Source: Casuarina equisetifolia
Taxonomy: Eukaryota; Streptophyta; Magnoliopsida; Fagales; Casuarinaceae
Reading direction: 5' to 3'
DNA length: 64,000 bases
Assembly (NCBI GenBank): GCA_028551475.1
Contig: CM052361.1
Coordinates: 4,905,501 to 4,969,500 of the forward strand
Each line of letters opens with the position of its first letter. Position 1 is the stretch's first letter. The notes under the pieces are model-generated. The model saw nothing but the letters and a program-made list of their open reading frames with translations, was not told the DNA's origin and ran no database searches. This document shows positions 1-12,017 of the stretch, one piece after another. The position numbers were made by a program, and so were the translations under genes.

Positions 1-1072
1 TGTTATATGGAAAGTTTCCTGATTGTTGGATGAATTATTTCAATTTAAGAATATTACACTTAGGGGATAATAACCTGACGGGAAGTATATCGAGCTCTTT
101 AGGTACTCTATCTTGGCTTTATTTATTATCTCTATACAAAAATAGTCTTTTTGGGAACTTACCATGGTCACTGTGGAATCTTACGTCGTTGATGATGTTA
201 GATCTTAGTGAGAATAACTTTTCTTTAGACTTGCCCATTTGGTTAGTAAAGCATTTGCCCTCACTTTTTGTTCTCATGCTCCGCTCAAACAAGTTTGGTG
301 GCAATATTCCTAGGGAGATTTGTGACTTCTATCATCTTCGTATATTGAACCTCTCTCAAAACAACTTCTCAGGAAGCATTCCACGTTGCTTTGGTAATTT
401 TAGTGGCATGATGGGGGAATCTCAATGGTACACTGATGATGAAAAAACATACTTGGTAACAAAGAATGCAGAGTACGAATATAGCAAGATAGATCTTTCC
501 CTTGTCACAAGCATGGACCTCTCAAGTAATAGTTTAACAGGAAAGATCCCCGAGGAACTTACCAATCTGTATTGGTTGAGATTCTTGAATCTATCAAACA
601 ATCAACTCCATAGAAGAATTCCAAAGAAAATAGGTGCCATGAAGCAGTTGGAGGTTCTGGATGTTTCAGTCAATCAACTCGCAGGTTCAATACCTTAGAG
701 TATGACAACTAACTTTCTTGGATTATGTTAACCTTTCATACAATCACTTCTCGGGCAAAATTCTAACCAGTACCGAGCTTCAATCCTTTGGTCGACTTAG
801 CTTTGTTGGCAATCAAAACCTTTGTGGGCCTCCACTTACAGCTACCTGCCCTGGAGATGACGCATCCCCAAAGCCAGTACCAAGCATTGATGACGGAGGT
901 GGTGCGAATGGTGGCTGGATGGACAAGAAATGGTTTTATATGGGCATACCGTTTGGATTTGTGGTGGGTTTTTGGGCCATAATTGGTCCACTGGCATTCA
1001 ACAAGCCTTGGAGATATGCATACTACAAGTTTTGGGTTTGACGTGAAGTACCAACTGTTTGGTGGCATCTAA
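1..1072 (+). pseudogene. LRR receptor-like protein, unit 1, 3' part only (window edge), disrupted
   Basis: This is the C-terminal third of an intronless LRR-RLP; its 5' part lies outside the window. Visible in order: plant-type LRRs, a short island, four LRRs (SMDLSSNSLTGKIPEEL onward), the LRRCT motif NLCGPPLTATCPGDD, a GGWMDKKWF stretch and one TM segment. Compared with the intact gene at 53042-55801, a CAG codon has become TAG (ends the frame at 698), 2 bases are missing about 15 nt later, and one extra T near 1038 creates TGA just after KFWV, removing the tail. The family stop position is 1070-1072. An AATAAA lies at 1126-1131. The closest paralogue in the window is the 53042 gene, which shares IDLSLVTSMDLSSN. 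It is most likely a pseudogene or a null allele of that gene. Confidence 0.85.
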
Positions 1073-2066
1073 AAGCAAAAAATTGTCAGAGAGCATGGCA
1101 TTGTTTTATTTGTGGTGGATCGAAGAATAAAGACAGCTTGGTTTCATTCAAATATAAAGCCTCATCCATAGCTGCCTAAGTCTTTATTTGTGCATGTGGG
1201 TGTTTTTGTGTTGGGTTCAACAAGGAAGATTTTGGCATTCTCTGTACTGTCCATGAAGCTCATCTTACTGAGGGACAACAATTTCTTTTTATTCCTTTTC
1301 TCCATGTAATTATTAGACTCATTTTGTATGGTTGTAGTATTTTACGTGAAGCCTATTTTTGTTTATCTTTTGTGTTCCGTAATTTATTTTGATTCTGTAA
1401 GATTCGAAGGAGAAAACCAGTGTCCTTTTAACACCTATTATGCTTATCTATTGAGGGATTAAAGCTTCTTGATTTATTTTGGCTATGTAATTCACAACAA
1501 TTCATCTTGAACACTAGTAAGGAAGGTCAAATTAAAGTCCGTGGCCGATTACAGTCTGTAGATGAAAGCATGCGACGGGGCATCTGATACTTTAACTTCC
1601 ACAACTACGAGTTGCATTCTTGCGACACTGCCTCTTGGGGAAGGCTCGATGCTCTTGACTCTGTTTGTGGTCTCGTCCATCTAGCCAACATGGCACAAAG
1701 AGAAATTGTTGGTTTGGTCCTTGAATCAAACCGTTGGGTTGGTTGTCTACTGCGTATTATGTCACTTCCATACCTTAATTGTCCAAAGAGATTCTCAACT
1801 TTTTCATCACCTACAGGTAGGATTTGTGAACGATTGAAAACAATTGTTCAATCATTTCGTCGCCCATATGTAGGCTGTGAAAAAAAAGTGTAAATGATTG
1901 CAAACAAATGCGAGGCTGAGAAGAAAAGAAAATAGAGACAAAAGAAAGAGCATCTTGGGTTACCGACTTGCATCTTATAGGCAACCATACCAAAGTAGAA
2001 ATCATTTGCATATTAACTTCACCATTGTGTTCTTACAGGGAAAAAAAAAAGTTTCTTCATTGTGTC
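1073..2066 (+). other. 3' flank of unit 1 RLP and promoter-like leader of the relic
   Basis: No gene seen. The stretch starts with RLP 3'-UTR-like sequence (AATAAA at 1126-1131) and is homologous along its length to 12018-13004, 38854-39840, 19767-20780 and 52236-53041. Around 1600-1900 it contains a variant of the dispersed spacer module. The last 200 bases resemble a degraded RLP promoter/leader placed before the decayed RLP that follows. Confidence 0.6.
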
Positions 2067-3475
2067 ATGGGGACGATTATGGATACGAAGATCAGTGTGT
2101 TAGTAGTCCTTTTGCATTGGTACCTATTCTTTGTCAATTGTCAAGCAAATCAAAATGCTTTTTGCCACATAAAAGAAAGTGAAGCCCCATTAAGCTTCAA
2201 ACAATATATCAATGACCTTTCAAATTTATAAGAATGACATTATCTTCATTATTTGCATCTAAATTCAAATGCTTTTGAAGATGATAATATTCAAATTTGT
2301 TTTGGTCTTTTTCAAAATTTAAAATATACCTAAAAATTACATCTCTAGGTTTCAACATGGTTGTGGAAGATCTTGACTAGTTATCTATATTTTTCATCTT
2401 AGAATCTTAGGAGTGATAACTATTAAAATTATATTTGTGGAGTGTGAACTTTACACCTATGAGTATTTATTGTTTTCTTCCATATGTAGTATGTTTAGTT
2501 GAGCATAATCCTTAAATTTCGAGTTTGTTGCCTAATCAACTGGCTCAAAATCTATCGGTTCTCAATCTAAAACATAACTCTCTCTGGTTCAAGCTCCATG
2601 TCTATGGATAAACTGTCATCATTTATGGTATTACATCTCTACGGTAACTCTGTTTCTGGCCCAATTCTCATGTCCGTAGGTAAACTGGTAGCCAAATTTT
2701 CATAATGAGCTAAATGAAACAATTCCAGAAAGTTTTGAAGAACTTTTGGATCCTGAAAAGTTTGACATATCTGACAAAATACTGGGAGGCACTATTTAAG
2801 AAATGCATCTTTTCAAGCTAATGCGGCTAAAAACATTTCTAGCCTCTTCAAACGGGTTGAATTTGAATGTAAGTTCATATTGAGTTCCTCTTTTTCCATT
2901 CTACATTTTTAGCAGCAAGTGAGACCGTTATTTCTTGAATAGATTCTATCACATAAAGATCATCTATCTCTATTAGCTATGCTTTTTTAAATCTTTGAAA
3001 CAATCGTCTCCATGGTAATATTCCAAAAAATGTTAATGGTATGAAACAATTGAAGTCTTTAGATTTTTCATGGAGTCAACTCACAGGTGTAATATCTCAA
3101 AGTATGACAGATTTGTCATTCTTAAGTAATTTAAACTTATCAAAAAATAACCTATGTGGAAGAATTCCCACCAATACACAATTGCAAAGCTTCAACAAAT
3201 TTGATTTCATTGGTAATGATGACCTTTGTGGGCGTCCACTTACAACACCCTACCCTGGATATGACACATCCCTAAAGCCAGTACCAAGTGTCTACGATGG
3301 AGGTGGGGAGAACGGGAGCCGGATGGACAAGAAATAGTTTTACATGGGCATTAGCGTTTGGATTTTTGGTGGGGTTCTGGGGTGTACTTGGTCCATTAGC
3401 ATTTAACAAGCCTTGAAGATACGGATTCTACAAGTTTTGGGATGATGTGAGGTATCGACTCGTTGGTGGCATCCA
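2067..3475 (+). pseudogene. Decayed LRR-RLP relic downstream of unit 1
   Basis: This remnant covers a whole RLP with large internal deletions. The signal peptide and LRRNT start are readable from 2067 (ISVLVVLLHWYLFFVNCQAN, then a lysine-rich stretch and LSFKQYINDLSN), with a stop after that. LRR-like pieces follow at about 2530-2870. The C-terminal part at 3041-3337 reads MKQLKSLDFSWSQLTGV, then NLCGRIPTNTQLQSF and DLCGRPL, with a stop at MDKK*. TM and tail sequence continues out of frame to a degraded GGCATC end near 3475. No single frame spans the locus. The same kind of relic follows every RLP in the window, so it belongs to the ancestral duplicated unit. Confidence 0.8.
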
Positions 3476-5480
3476 AAAGCAGAAAAGTAGGCAGAGGACG
3501 TGTTCTATGTGCTGTGGATTGAAGAATAAGAAAAGCTTGCTTTCATTCGATAAAAAAAAATGCTTTTAGACTTTGTTTGTCATGTTCTTTATTAATATCT
3601 CTAATTCGCTCAAATAATTTAAGAACTAAAACATTCCAAAAAAAAAAAAAAATCCTTCATCACAAAAACACTAATTAATAAAAAATGCTTTGGAGAAAAT
3701 TGTCAAGAATTTTCAATCTCCTCTTTAGTAGGACCACAAAGGACGCACTTGGGTGGACAACAATTGTGAAAAGATTCTCCTCACCATCTTTTACAGCTGA
3801 AGAAGTTATGTACTTGACTTGGAATTGTAGCCTGCAATCTTGGGAGGGCATGGAACAAATAATTCTTATAAGGTATGAAATTCTTATAAGGTTTATCAAA
3901 CATAAACAGAGATGATAAAATCTTAGAATCAAACATCAAATTGGGCCACGAGCAGGTCATTATTAAACGCCTTGGGTAATGATACTCATTGCAATTAATA
4001 ATATTTTTGATAGACATTCTTTTCCTTATCAAAACAGTCCAAATAGCGACAATTTTTTTTGAATATTTACTTTTGGTCATGTAATTGTCACCTATTCATC
4101 TCGTATGCTCAGTTGTGTGTAGTCTGGGTTTGATTTTCTCCTTTATGTTTTTTTTTTACTACACAATATAGTAAAGTTTAAAAGAGAAGACTTGAGAAAA
4201 TTATTATGAACCACTCTGGGGAATGATACTCATAGCAATAGTGACTACAGCATTAATTCCTTGTTAAGACATCGCAAAATAAAAAGATTGATAAATACAT
4301 AGTACTTTTTATACACATTCTTGTTTCTTATCAATACGGTCTAAATAAGAGGATGTTGCAATCTCCTAGTAAGCCCAACCACTTGTTGTTAAGTAAGGAC
4401 ATGTTTGGGCTTAGGTCCAATCATGACATTAAAGAAAAAATTAATAGCACAATTTTTATTTTATTTTTTTAAAGATTATTATCATGTATTGTTAAGTTTC
4501 ATGTAGTAAATATAAAAATTTAGAAATTAATTTACAATGAAATGAATTCCTTCACCTAGTATTTTAAAGTTTTAGATTAAATATAATAAATCTTTATAAA
4601 AATTTAACATGGTATTAAAGCTAATGTTTGAGATGGGAATATATTTCTTAATATGACATTAGAGTCTAAGTTCTTCCTTAATACCCTTATAAATCTAATA
4701 AGACCTAGAGTCTACACAAAAAATAACTCTATGAAATAATTTGTATCAAACTATTATAGTAGGAAGGCATGTTGTGGTGTATAATTCAGTCTCATATTAT
4801 TAAGATTTGAGTGTTTGTATGGCGTTAAATATGAGTATGTTCATCTACTTTATAATTTACTTTTTAAGATAAGAATGGTTTTTTTTTTTTTTAAAATGTG
4901 ATATCAGAACTTAGATTATTTCTTAGTTTACCAAAGCACTTTGCAGCAAGTAATATTAACATCTTCTCTTCAAGTTAGAAATATTTGACTTATTCAAATG
5001 TTTAACTTGAGAGAGTGTTATAGAATATCATGATACGAAATATTATGTAACGCAATATTAGGTCTCATTTTGTAGATCACAATTAATGTAAATATTTTTT
5101 ATATCTTCATTATATTTTCCTTTATTAAGATTTTCATGTAAAGCATTGTCATAGGTCTATATAAAGACCTTTCATTATATAGTGTAAAGTATCGTAGTAT
5201 CAACAGAGAGAGAAGTTTCCACCTTCTGTTTCTCATTTTGTGATAGGGTAGAACCAGCAACGGAGGGTCTTCGTGGATTCGTTGGCTGATGTAGCATATA
5301 CAAGTATAGCCCTCAAGGCTGCCTGAATTTCTGTAAGCGCGAGTATCTGTTTGTTCCAATCAACGAAAAAGATTTTAATATTTCTTTTTATCTTCTATGA
5401 AGCCTATCTTCTTAAGTGACAAAATTTTTAAGCCCATCTTGTTAGTACTTATTTTGGGTCATTTAAAATAGATTATGTAT
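3476..5480. other. AT-rich intergenic spacer, no gene seen
   Basis: Strongly AT-rich DNA with homopolymer A/T runs and many stops in all frames. It has recognisable copies, sometimes inverted, at 14600-15820, 16321-18035, 35210-37258, 49816-51291 and 57345-59040. Shared landmarks include the stretch around 4360-4440 (AGGATGTTGCAATCTCC, then AAGCCCAACCACTTG) and a 5' segment around 5240-5420 that recurs next to the GC-rich block in other units. It looks like the distal part of the repeated RLP unit. Confidence 0.6.
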
Positions 5481-5800
5481 GGTCCAGTAGCAGGCGCATG
5501 ATGCTCTACTCCTACTATACCGTATTGGATTATAGAATTAGCTGTGTAATTGTTTTTTATTATAATGGATTATTTAATTGGTAATTGTACGCAGTGAAAA
5601 ATACAACAATTTTTTCTTTTCTTTTTTTTTTTTTAAAAAAACTCTCTCTTGCCTGCTGCCGTTTTTCGGCCGCGGTTACGTTTTCCGGGAGAAGTTTTTC
5701 CGTTGTAATTACCATTTCCAAGTGTTTTTCTAGACACCATATTTGGTTATTTCTTTTGAACAATTTAATGATATATACTGAGGTTCAATGAAGAATACTA
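5481..5800 (-). repeat. Conserved GC-richer block carrying the short basic ORF, copy a
   Basis: This segment of locally higher GC sits in AT-rich surroundings. Related copies occur at about 35030-35310, 44210-44600, 57190-57580 and 60500-60736, all in the opposite orientation to this one, plus a partial copy starting at 16321. Shared landmarks are CATCATGCGCCTGCTACT, GGAAAACGTAACAGCGGCCG (one base differs here) and AAATAACCAAAYATGGTGTC. Each copy lies upstream of an RLP unit with its short ORF antisense to the RLP. Confidence 0.6.
5633..5740 (-). CDS. Short basic ORF of unknown function, copy a (35 aa)
   Basis: A 35-codon frame begins with ATG at 5740 and reads MVSRKTLGNGNYNGKTSPGK, followed by a basic Arg/Lys/Gly-rich stretch that ends in a poly-T derived FF*. 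I do not recognise it. The same frame is kept in copies at 44254, 57231 and 60558 and is broken at 35060. In the 57231 and 60558 copies the codons for GluGlyLys form AGAAG|GTAAGAG, a good splice-donor match, so the frame could be a first exon. Here that site is CAGGCAAGAG, so the donor is lost. A non-coding repeat with a chance frame remains possible. Confidence 0.3.
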   Translation of the reverse strand: MVSRKTLGNGNYNGKTSPGKRNRGRKTAAGKREFF

Positions 5801-5829
5801 GGATTTTCTAACTCCCTTGAACGAAAGAC

Positions 5830-6430
5830 TTTTGAGGAGCTTATCTCAAAGGAATCTATGGCCGATCGCGAAAGGCGTGTGAATCGTTGAGAGGTCTTCA
5901 TCTTCCACAACGATGGTCAATGTAACAGCAACGATATTACTTGGGGAGGCCACTAAGTCACCATTAATTTTCTAATAAAGTGGGGCTGCTGATTTTAGTC
6001 TTCGGATCAAAGTGTAGGACGGGGCATTAATGAGCTTAAGTCTTCAGCTATGCCGTGTGGGGAGGAGGGCTGGACTTTGTTTTAATCACTACAATTTCTA
6101 GGCCTAAAGGAGGTCGTTTACTTCAGTCTTGGAGCAACGTGCGGAACGGGGCATTAGTGCGTTGTGCCTTCCACGGCTATAGTTTACGTGATCTTCCACG
6201 CTGCCGTGTGTGGAGGGCTTGACTTTGTCTTAAGCCTTCGACAATTGAGTCACTACAATTTCTAGTGCATAGAAGGGTGGTTGATTTGGGTCACAGGACT
6301 CAAGTTCCGGACCAAAGCATGGGTCGGGACATCTAATGCTCTTGATCTTCAAAGACTATGAATCTATGAATCACCCAACTTCCACTCTGCCCCTAAGAAA
6401 CGTCCAATGCACGTGAAGTGTTTGTGGCAT
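5830..6430 (+). repeat. Spacer-module array (GGGGCATTAATGC family)
   Basis: Three to four divergent copies of a 130-170 bp module lie head to tail. Landmarks TCACYAYYAATTTCTA occur near 5957, 6087 and 6249. The core GACGGGGCATTAATG or a variant occurs near 6018, 6140 and 6320. The partner motif GCCGTGTGGGGAGG, or a variant, follows in the copies that have it. No conserved ORF. The same family, reverse-complemented, is found upstream of the leftward RLPs. Confidence 0.65.
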
Positions 6431-6499
6431 AGGATATGGTTCTCATTAGTAACATATTTTCCAGACTAAATGACAAAATATTCTCCATCCTTCATAGAA

Positions 6500-7132
6500 C
6501 AATAATTTAAAGATAAATGACAACTATTTTTCACATATAAAGTCTAGTTTTTCATACAAGAATGAAATAGATAAATATTAAAATCAAACTAAGTGAACAT
6601 TAAAAAAGAAAGAAAACGAAATTGGAGGTAGGTCTTTATTCTTTATAGGTCTTCGCCTTCTTTTGCCAAAGGATAGTTTTGCAGTACAAAGAACATTTGA
6701 ATTTTTTAGAGAACTTCATATTCCACAATGACAATCATTCAACATTAAAGCCACGATGGTCCTTGGGGAAGCCGCTATGTCACCATCGAATTTCTAATAC
6801 AAAGGGGGTCAATGATATGGGTCTCGGATCAACGTGCGGGACAGGGCATTAATGCGCTTAGTCTTCCACAGCTCTGCCGTGTGGGGAGGGCTTGACTTTG
6901 TTTTAAAATAAATCAAGGACAATAATTTAAAGATAAATGCCAACTATTTTTCACATATGAAGTCTAGTTTTTCACAGAAGAATGAAATAGATAAATATTA
7001 AAATCAAACTAAGTGAACATTAAAAAAGAAAGAAAATGAAATTGGAGGTAGGTCTTTATTCTTTATAGGTCTTCGCCTTCTTCTGCGAAAGGATAGCTTT
7101 GCAGTATAAAGAACATTTGAAATTTTTAAATA
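6500..7132 (+). repeat. Direct duplication, about 213 bp copies 420 bp apart
   Basis: Sequence from about 6500 to 6712 is repeated at about 6920-7132 with a few substitutions. Both copies contain AATAATTTAAAGATAAATG and GGAGGTAGGTCTTTATTC. The interval holds one spacer module (core near 6843). A reverse-complement relative lies at about 48890-49070. Confidence 0.8.
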
Positions 7133-8440
7133 ATGGGGCAATAACCCATGGGACGTTTCTTATGATTTGAGTCTTCATATTAGAATGTCAAACGGTGCAT
7201 TAATGCGCTTAGTCTTCTGCAGCTATGTCGTGTGGGGAGGGCTTGACTTTGTTTCAAAAAGATTGGGTGATTGATTTGGGTCTTCGTACCAAGGAATGGG
7301 ATGTTACAAAAAGGTGATGTTTGATTTTGAACTTTAGACCAAATAATGGGGCAAAGCATCTAGATGTGCCAGCACTATGAATCTAAGAAACGTCCAATGT
7401 ACATGGAAGTGTTTGTGCCCTAGGCTTTCAAACCACTATCAATTTTAAGTGTAAAAAGGAATAATTGGTTTCAATCTCTTTGGGGTAAAGCATAGGAGGA
7501 TGAATACAATGCTCTTAGCAAGTCACATTGTGTAAAATAAAATTCTCCATTGAAGTACTTAGCAAATCATGAGAAGAGCTATGTATAGGAAAACCATTGT
7601 TTTGATTGTCTTTTCTTATTGCTATATATTATTCACCTACTATTTCTGTTAATTATCATACAAGTTTAAATATTCTTGTAATATTCCTATTCTTTGGAGA
7701 ACATATTAAAGATTTTCTAATTTGATACTCATCTTGGACAAGTGAAAATATTGTATACTAAGAGGAATTTCTTATGATAGCATAATCGGATGTTCAATTA
7801 TATTAAATTACGAAAATCCACTATAACTGTTGAATTGAAGTTTGATAGATTTATAATTTATTTATCTTATTTAATTTTGAATTAAAACACAGTTAGATTT
7901 AATGGTTGTCTAAATCTTCATTGTTAAAAAATTTATATATGGATATGATTAATTTTAGCCTAGTATCTAACTATTTTCATATCATATCTCCAACATTGGT
8001 TATTAAATTTTTATTTTTTTTATCAAATGTACACCATTGTTCACCTTTAATTTGAGTTTTAGTTTCATACATATTGCAAGATAATCATGACAGTTGTAGT
8101 AACGATTCCATATAAAAAGTCAAAAGAAGGCGAAGACAGTCCAAAAAGGAACAAACATATTTTGCTTTCTAGAAAAAATATTTCGACTCTTACATTTTTT
8201 CTAACAATGTTTTTTCTATGTACAAAATCCCTATCTGTACAAAAAGGGGCAGTATTTTTTTGAATTTAAATACAATCTTTTACAAATTAATTTATAATGT
8301 AGATTAAATACTTGTCCTTTCGACACAAAATGCTTATTAATTTCATTCATACAAGTATGCAAGTGTTAGGTATCGTTGTTATCGAAGGGCTTAAAATTCC
8401 CTAATTTATTTTGGTTGTATAGTTATGAACAACTCTCCCT
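7133..8440. other. Intergenic spacer with one module and AT-rich DNA
   Basis: A module copy lies near 7140-7420 (core near 7193). Beyond that the sequence is AT-rich with no supported gene. Segments from about 7440 to 8400 are homologous, inverted, to about 46300-47450, which is part of the collinearity between 1-15820 and the middle piece. Confidence 0.55.
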
Positions 8441-8930
8441 CTTGAACATTACTGAGAAGCTCCGCACGAAGGGAGTCCATGACTGATCTCGGATCATAGA
8501 TAATGCGCTGAGCCTTCCGCGACTATGGTCTCCGCGATCTTCCACGCTGCCTGTTGAGCATTTTGCGAATGTCCTCACAACGGAAGTCCATGGCTGATGT
8601 CGGTTCATAGATCAAATGTTTTACGAACTTGCCACGCCACGCCTTGGTGAGGGCCCGTTGCTCAAGACTCTGTTTTCGGCCTAGGCCATCAATTCCCCAT
8701 CATTTTCTAGTCCATAGAGGGTGATGGGGGAGTCCTATGACCGAGCTGTGGAACAGGGTCGTCTATCACCTTTTTCCACGAGAGGATGGCTTTACAGTAC
8801 AAAGGCGTGTGATTTTTGAGAGCTTCTCATCTATCGCAACGACAGTTGATGTAACGACATTGCCGCTTGTAGAAGTCATAATATTTATGTCGCCATCAGT
8901 TTCTAATACAACTGGGTATGCTTAATTTTG
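8441..8930 (+). repeat. Spacer modules immediately upstream of unit 2 promoter
   Basis: Divergent module copies (GCGCTGAGCCTTCCGCGAC and similar) are followed by a block around 8740-8930 that recurs upstream of the RLPs at 24657, 42827 and 55801. Because that last block keeps its position relative to the start codons, it may be part of the RLP upstream region and not a free repeat. Confidence 0.55.
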
Positions 8931-9118
8931 GTCTTTGGACAAAACAGTTGGACCGGTGGATCATGTGTTTTCACAAGCGCAAATCTTTTCATTGTAGAAA
9001 GTGTGTGTGAGTTGGTTGAAAAAAAAAATACTGAGGATAGAAACAAGAGAGGAGAATGGTCAAAAGAAATCTATTAATGTTTTGATAACCCATCTTCCTG
9101 CTTCCAACCTTTTCGTCT

Positions 9119-9130
9119 CCTGTATATAGG
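9119..9130 (+). promoter_or_regulatory. TATA-box candidate of unit 2 RLP
   Basis: CCTGTATATAGG lies about 119 bp upstream of the ATG at 9250. The other three RLPs with visible promoters have the perfect palindrome CCTATATATAGG at 97-115 bp upstream, so this copy has one changed base. The position fits a TATA box with a 5' UTR of roughly 85-90 nt. Confidence 0.6.
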
Positions 9131-9249
9131 TTGCCGCCTAACCGGATTGTACAACCCATTTCTGTAATTGTCCTCCATTGTGTCGCTTAGAGAGAGGGAG
9201 AAGAAAACACAAAAATACAGAACTTGTACTTTGTGTCACGGGAAGGGCT

Positions 9250-12017
9250 ATGGATTGGAAGATCATTGTTTTGATAGTACTTTTTCACTGGTATGTTTTC
9301 TTTTCAGCAACTTGGTATGTCAATTGTCATGGCAATCCAGTTGTCCTTTGCAGAGGAAAAGAGAAAAATGCCCTCTTAACCTTCAAACAACATGTCAAAG
9401 ACCTTTCAAGTCGGCTTGCATCTTGGACGGGTAATGAATGTTGTACATGGAGAGGCATTAGTTGTGATAACATAACTGGACATGTTATCAAACTAAACCT
9501 CACAAATCCTTGTATTAATGATACATTGGATTGCTCAAAATTCTATTTAGGTGGATATATAAATGATTCTTTAAAAGAATTAGATCATCTTCAATATTTT
9601 GATCTAAGTTTCAATAATTTTGAAGATCATCATATTCCAAGTGTTTTAGGTTCTTTCCTAAATTTAAAATATCTTAATTTGACTTTTGCTTTTCCTAATT
9701 TGAGAGCTAATAGTCTTAAATGGTTATCTAATCTTTCTTCATTAGAAACCTTGAGCCTGAAAGGGATTAATCTTAGCGAGATATCAAACCCTTTTCAGAC
9801 CTCATCTACATCATTGGTTACACTTGATTTGAGTTCCACTTTTATTCCTATTTCAGTTCAAGTTTTCTTTCATTTCCCTACTCTTAGAAATGCATATCTG
9901 TCCTATAACAACTTTAGAATCGTACCTAATTGGTTATACAATGTAACTAATCTTGAAGAACTTGACCTTTCATACAACCATATTACAGGCGTTCTTCCTA
10001 GTGATATTAATTACCTATCCCATCTAACTAACCTTTATTTGCATTCCAATAAACTCGAAGGAAAAATTCCAATTTCCTTGGGAAATTTGTGTAATCTCCG
10101 TTTTTTAGATCTTGCTTGGAACAATATGGAAGGAAAGTTGTGTGAACTTCTAGGAAATTCTTCCACATGCCGTGTGAAAAGTTTAGAGTGGTTAGACTTG
10201 AGTTCTAATTCAATTTCAGGTACTTTGCCCGATCAGTTAGGAGAATTTCAACAACTATATTATCTCAATCTAGAGCATAACTTGCTTTCTGGTCCGATTC
10301 CCATTTCCATTGGTAAATTGTCTTCATTAAGCCAATTAGATGTGTCAGGCAATCGGTTGAATGAATCGATTCCCGCAAGTTTTGGAAATCTTTCAAATTT
10401 GGAAGAGTTAGACATCTCTAACAATAAACTGGAGGGCTCTGTTTCAGAGGTACATTTTTCCAACCTAATAAGGCTGAAACGGTTTCTAGCCTCTTCAAAT
10501 CAGTTGAATTTAACCGTACAATCAAATTGGATTCCTCCTTTTCAACTTGAAGAGTTAGATATGGAATCCTGGCAAGTGGGGCCACAATTTCCTGCATGGA
10601 TTGAATCACAGAAAGATCTTCTAATTTTAGATTTATCAAATTCAAGAATCTCAGATGTTATCCCTCCGTGGTTTTTGAGCCGTTGTTCCCAGTTCACTTA
10701 TCTGGAGCTTTCTCATAACCGTCTTCATGGGAATATTCCAAGTTTATCTTGTGGAACCTCAAATACTTGGATTAGCCTTCATTCAAACAACTTCTCTGGC
10801 CCACTCCCCCGTTTCTCTCCTACCATCGAATACTTGGATCTTTCTGATAACTTATTCCATGGGGCTCTTTCTCTTGTCCTTTGTGAACAAAAGAATAAAA
10901 TCAATTATATGTGGTTTCTTGATTTATCGGGAAATATGTTATATGGAGAGCTTCCAAATTGTTGGATGAATTATTCTGGTTTAGAAATGCTACAATTGAT
11001 GGATAATAACTTGACAGGAAGTATACCGAGCTCCCTGTGTACTTTATCCAATCTTTTTTCATTATCCCTATACAAAAATAGTCTTTCTGGGAGCTTACCG
11101 CGGTCATTGTGGAATCTCACATCCTTGCACATGTTAGATCTTAGTGAGAATAACTTTTCCCTTGACTTGCCCATTTGGTTGGGAAAGCATTTGCCCCTCT
11201 TTGGCCTTCTCATGCTTCGCTCAAACAAATTTGGTGGCAATATTCCTAGGAGTTTTGTGACTTCCATTTTCTTCAAATATTGGACCTCTCTCAAAACAAC
11301 TTCTCAGGAAGCATTCCGCGTTGCTTCGGTAATTTTACTGGCATGATGGGGGAACCTTCTCCGATTGGTAATTTCTCCGAGAAAGGAAAAGCATACTTGG
11401 TAACGAAGAATGCAAAGTATGAATATAGCCAGAGACTTCTTAGGCTTGTCAAAAGCTTGGACCTCTCAGGTAATAGTTTAACAGGAAAGATCCCTGAGGA
11501 ACTAACCAATCTCCTTTTTCTAAGATTCTTGAATCTATCAAACAATCAACTCCAGGGAGGAATTCCAAAGAAGATCGGTGCCATGAGGCAGTTGGAGGTT
11601 TTGGATGTTTCAATGAATCAACTTACAGGTTTAATACCCCAGAGTATGACAACTCTTACTTTCTTGGATTATGTTAACTTTTCATACAATGACTTCTCGG
11701 GCAAAATTCCAACCAGCACCCAGCTTCAATCCTTTGGTAGACTTAGCTTTGTTGGTAATCAAAACCTTTGCGGGCCTCCACTTACATCTACCTGCCCTAG
11801 AGATGATGCATCCCAAAAGCCAGTACCAAGCATTGATGATGAAGGTGGCGAGAATGGTGGCTGGATGGACAAGAAATGGTTTTATATGGGCATACCGTTT
11901 GGATTTGTGGTGGGTTTTTGGGGCATAATTGGTCCACTAGTGTTCAACAAGGCTTGGAGATATGCATACAACAAGTTTTGGGTTGATGTGAGGTGTCAAC
12001 TATTTGGTGGCATCTAA
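9250..12017 (+). CDS. LRR receptor-like protein (RLP, EIX/Cf-type architecture), unit 2, one frameshift
   Basis: Intronless RLP gene. The ATG at 9250 is chosen because the hydrophobic signal peptide (MDWKIIVLIVLFHWYVFFSA) starts there; the frame further upstream has only TTG. Then come LRRNT (CRGKEKNALLTFKQ, CCTWRGISC), many 23-25-residue plant LRRs, an island, four LRRs, NLCGPPL, one TM with GIPFGFVVGF and a short tail ending QLFGGI. The first frame stops at 11344-11346. A base is missing after 11250 (CCTAGG where the 53042 gene has CCTAGGG), and the remaining 3' part continues in another frame to 12017. Without the deletion the length would be about 922 aa. As written the product lacks TM and tail. 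Proteins of this kind are surface receptors that signal through partner kinases; the ligand is unknown. The deletion may be real or a homopolymer error, but it is shared with unit 4. Confidence 0.85.

Noticed and set aside
9178..9249. N-terminal extension of the unit 2 RLP (and equivalents at 42890 and 55864)
   Set aside because: The extension begins at TTG, is hydrophilic and would bury the signal peptide; the ATG at the hydrophobic stretch is the plausible start.
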